From contig JAFTOK010000156.1 of assembly GCA_017463815.1 (NCBI GenBank), forward strand, positions 1 to 38,189: a stretch of 38,189 bases of DNA. Reading direction: 5' to 3'. Position 1 is the first letter of the stretch, and each line of letters starts with the position of its first letter. Shown one piece after another: positions 36,129-38,189 of the stretch. The position numbers and the translations under genes are program-made. A model generated the notes under the pieces. It did no database searches, was not told the DNA's origin, and saw nothing but the letters and a program-made list of their open reading frames with translations. Source of the DNA: Clostridia bacterium (GTDB lineage Bacteria > Bacillota > Clostridia > Oscillospirales > CAG-272).

Positions 36129-37859
36129 AATCTTTTCTGGGTGCTTGATGCAGATGAGCTCGAGCGCTTTGCCGAGAATGTCGCGCGTGCCGCGTGTGAG
36201 TGCTATGCGGAGAGCGCGCTTTTCCGCGTCTTCGCACGTTGCGATGGGGCAAGCCTGATAGAAGCGGTTAAAAGCACCGCAAAGTTCGAGAATGTAGCGC
36301 GTTACAACGCTCGGTTCCATATTTTCTATAGCCTCATCCACTTTTTCGGGGAAGAGAGAGAAAGTTTTCATAAGGTCGCGCTCTGTTTTGTCGAGCCCTG
36401 CTGCGCCTGCGGGGATTTCCGCGTTCTTCGCTTCTTCGCCGAGTTTCGTAAGGATACTGCACGTTCTCGCGTATGTGTACTGCGCGTAGGGGCCTGTGTT
36501 ACCGTTGAAATCGAGCGCTTCTTCCATAACGAAGTTTATGTCGCGTATGCGGTTGCTGGAAAGGTAGTAGAACACGATTGCGCCAACGCCAACGGCTTCT
36601 GCCGCTTCGTCCTTGTTCTGCATATTCGGGTTCTTTTCTTCCATAATGGCGCGTACCTTTTCAATAGACGTTGCAAAAAGGTCGCGCAAGAGGATTACGT
36701 TGCCCGTTCTCGTGGCGAGCTTTTCGCCGCCGATGCTTACCGTGCCGTATGGAACGTGGTAGAGCTTGCTTGCAAAATCGTAACCCATAAGTTCCACAAC
36801 CTTGAACCACTGCGCGAAGTGGAGCGACTGACCTGCGGAGGTTACGTATATACATTTATCAAAATGATACGTTCTGTCGCGGTATACCGCCGCCGCGATG
36901 TCACGCGTGGGGTAGAGCGTGGAGCCGTCGCGCTTCAAAATAAGGCAAGGGGGCATATTATATTCGGAAAGGTCGACTATGGATGCGCCGTCGTCTATTT
37001 TCATAAGGTTCTTCTCGCGAAGGAGCTCAACCTGCTCCGGCATTTTATCCGTGTAGAAGCTTTCGCCGTTGTAGCTGTCGAACGTGATGCCGAGCTGAGC
37101 GTACGTTTTCTGGTATTCCGCAAGGCTTATGTCGATAAACCAGCGCCAGAGGGCGAGGTTTTCTTCGTCGCCGTGCTCGAGCTTGGTAAATTCGGCGCGC
37201 GCTTCATCGCCGAGCGCAGGCTCTTTTTCTGCTTCTTCGTGGAATTTTACGTAAAGCTCCACGAGCTTGTCTATGCCGCCGTTTTCTATATCCTCGCGGC
37301 TGCCCCATTTTCTGTATGCCGTTATGAGCTTGCCGAACTGCGTGCCCCAGTCGCCCAGGTGGTTTATGCCCACGCAGGTGTAACCGCGGTATTCGTGGAG
37401 GAGCTTGAGCGAGTGGCCGATAACCGTCGTGCCGAGGTGGCCTATATGGAAGGGCTTCGCCGTGTTGGGCGAGGAATAGTCGAGCACGACTGTCTTGCCC
37501 GCGCCTTCGTCGGTTCTGCCGAAGTCTGCGCCCTTTTCGCAAAGGGGAGCGAGAACGCTTCCCGTGAAAAATTCTTCAGATGCGAAAAAGTTGATGTATC
37601 CGCCTGCGAGCTGTATCTTGCCGGTGCCTGCGGGGGGGAGGAGCTCAAGCTCTGCGAAGAGCGCCGCCGCGATTTTCGGGGGAGCTGCGCGAAGCGTGCG
37701 CGAAAGCTTGAAGCAGGGGAACGCTATGTCGCCCATTGTATCATCGGGCGGGTATTCGAGCATTCCGAAAATTTCTTCCTCGGAAATAACCGCCGCGGGG
37801 TAGAGTTTTGCGATGGTATTTTTTACGGAAGAAGCAATGTTGTGCTTAAATTCGGTCAT
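36126..37859 (-). CDS. argS: Arginyl-tRNA synthetase
   Basis: Class I synthetase charging tRNA-Arg, which it must bind to activate arginine. The 577-residue length is normal. Seen: an N-terminal add-on domain (1-110), the SSPNTAKPFHIGHLG signature (about 128-142, HIGH), NHLGDWGTQFGK, SAGQSLHFAQWF, and a C-terminal anticodon-binding domain (about 450-577) with NGPY-like NTGPYAQYTYAR at its start. A canonical KMSKS is absent, as is common in ArgRS; the corresponding loop reads EKLATRTGN. GGAGA precedes the ATG. The promoter is close, with a roughly 60-nt leader and no T-box. Confidence 0.96.
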   Translation of the reverse strand: MTEFKHNIASSVKNTIAKLYPAAVISEEEIFGMLEYPPDDTMGDIAFPCFKLSRTLRAAPPKIAAALFAELELLPPAGTGKIQLAGGYINFFASEEFFTGSVLAPLCEKGADFGRTDEGAGKTVVLDYSSPNTAKPFHIGHLGTTVIGHSLKLLHEYRGYTCVGINHLGDWGTQFGKLITAYRKWGSREDIENGGIDKLVELYVKFHEEAEKEPALGDEARAEFTKLEHGDEENLALWRWFIDISLAEYQKTYAQLGITFDSYNGESFYTDKMPEQVELLREKNLMKIDDGASIVDLSEYNMPPCLILKRDGSTLYPTRDIAAAVYRDRTYHFDKCIYVTSAGQSLHFAQWFKVVELMGYDFASKLYHVPYGTVSIGGEKLATRTGNVILLRDLFATSIEKVRAIMEEKNPNMQNKDEAAEAVGVGAIVFYYLSSNRIRDINFVMEEALDFNGNTGPYAQYTYARTCSILTKLGEEAKNAEIPAGAAGLDKTERDLMKTFSLFPEKVDEAIENMEPSVVTRYILELCGAFNRFYQACPIATCEDAEKRALRIALTRGTRDILGKALELICIKHPEKI

Positions 37860-37926
37860 ATTTTTTCTCCGTTTTAAATTTGTTTATGTAGTGTTTTGAA
37901 AGTTCAAAATATTTATCATTTTATGT

Positions 37927-37955
37927 ATTATACTACAAATTATCATTATGTGCAA
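37927..37955 (-). promoter_or_regulatory. argS promoter
   Basis: On the minus strand TTGCAC (37955-37950), 17-bp spacer, TATAAT (37932-37927). Confidence 0.78.
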
Positions 37956-38080
37956 GTTATTTTGCAAAAAGAAATATGATTTTTTGAAAAAAGGGCTCTT
38001 TTTTGTTGTGAAAAATAAATAAGTTTAGGGGGGCGTTTTAGTGGGAATTTAATGAATATTCAATAATGCAAAAATAAGGT

Positions 38081-38110
38081 TTGATTTATTGTGGTAATAA
38101 GTGATATAAT
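38081..38110 (+). promoter_or_regulatory. Promoter of the right-edge gene
   Basis: TTGATT (38081-38086), 18-bp spacer, TATAAT (38105-38110). The leader that follows holds a stem, GTCTTA/TAAGAC with inner CCGA/TCGG (38131-38157), just before the ribosome binding site. The 37956-38080 stretch shows nothing else. Confidence 0.6.
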
Positions 38111-38180
38111 TATATAGACAAATAAGCACAGTCTTACCGACGCATTCGGTATAAGACAAGAAACTTGGAGGGTTCGTTAA

Positions 38181-38189
38181 AATGAAGAA
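38181..38189 (+). CDS. Start of a gene cut by the window edge
   Basis: TTGGAGGG ends about 8 nt before an ATG at 38181; only two full codons (ATG AAG) and a partial one are present, so no product can be assigned. It has its own promoter and a hairpin leader. Confidence 0.5.

Noticed and set aside
35958..37877. A 639-codon plus-strand frame opposite argS
   Set aside because: Pure antisense of a certain gene, beginning in repeat sequence, with no recognisable domain.
1..38189. CRISPR array or prophage
   Set aside because: No regularly spaced identical repeats, and no cas, integrase, terminase or structural genes were found.

Overview
The window looks like chromosomal DNA of a low-to-intermediate GC Bacillota, most likely a gut-type member of the Clostridia. 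The basis is AGGAGG-type ribosome binding sites throughout, consensus TTGACA/TATAAT promoters, a MecA adaptor, PyrR, an energy-coupling-factor (ECF) vitamin transporter, BspA-type leucine-rich repeats, a holin-like type I toxin, and intergenic hairpin repeats of the CTCTC-(C/A)GTCACG kind known from gut Clostridia. This is inference from gene content; there is no rRNA or other lineage marker here.

Layout. 1-2700: an ADP-ribosylglycohydrolase, then a small Xre regulator divergent from a coiled-coil membrane protein across a twin-operator promoter. 2735-6058: metF, then a long-chain acyl-CoA ligase with a MarR regulator whose probable operator is a perfect 16-bp palindrome in the ligase promoter. 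6093-9805 (minus): a four-gene ECF transporter operon with a transcobalamin-like DUF4430 protein, candidate cobalamin or corrinoid uptake. 9806-10316: hairpin array and tRNA-Gly(GCC). 10437-13372: a surface leucine-rich-repeat protein and a PHP-domain phosphoesterase. 13503-16085: an SPFH protein with zinc ribbons plus a zinc-ribbon membrane protein, like Bacillus YdjI/YdjG. 16275-19701: a polytopic membrane protein, an ECF sigma factor, an anti-sigma-like membrane protein and a lipoprotein, tied together by two copies of a TGAGAT-N16-CGAC promoter. 19702-21250: a small AT-rich orphan gene, repeats, family 4 uracil-DNA glycosylase and a MITE-like element. 21251-26582: MecA, TrpRS, a TagO/WecA-type transferase, three small uncharacterised genes, a small membrane protein, acyl carrier protein and PyrR. 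26732-31765 (minus): an organophosphate-type MFS carrier with a PsiE-like protein, then ligA-obgE with a 4-nt overlap. 31888-32209: a complete type I toxin-antitoxin locus whose 28-aa toxin gene is very short. 32267-37859 (minus): an Xre regulator, phosphohexomutase, YebC and ArgRS, the last three separated by two copies of one composite repeat. The window ends in the first codons of another gene.

Most genes are housekeeping. The parts that stand out are the sigma-factor regulon with its own visible promoter motif, the type I toxin-antitoxin locus with a direct repeat that could pair the two RNAs, the three regulator/operator pairs, the SPFH/zinc-ribbon pair, and the dense set of intergenic hairpin repeats. 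No CRISPR array, rRNA, insertion sequence with transposase, prophage or integrative-element gene was seen.
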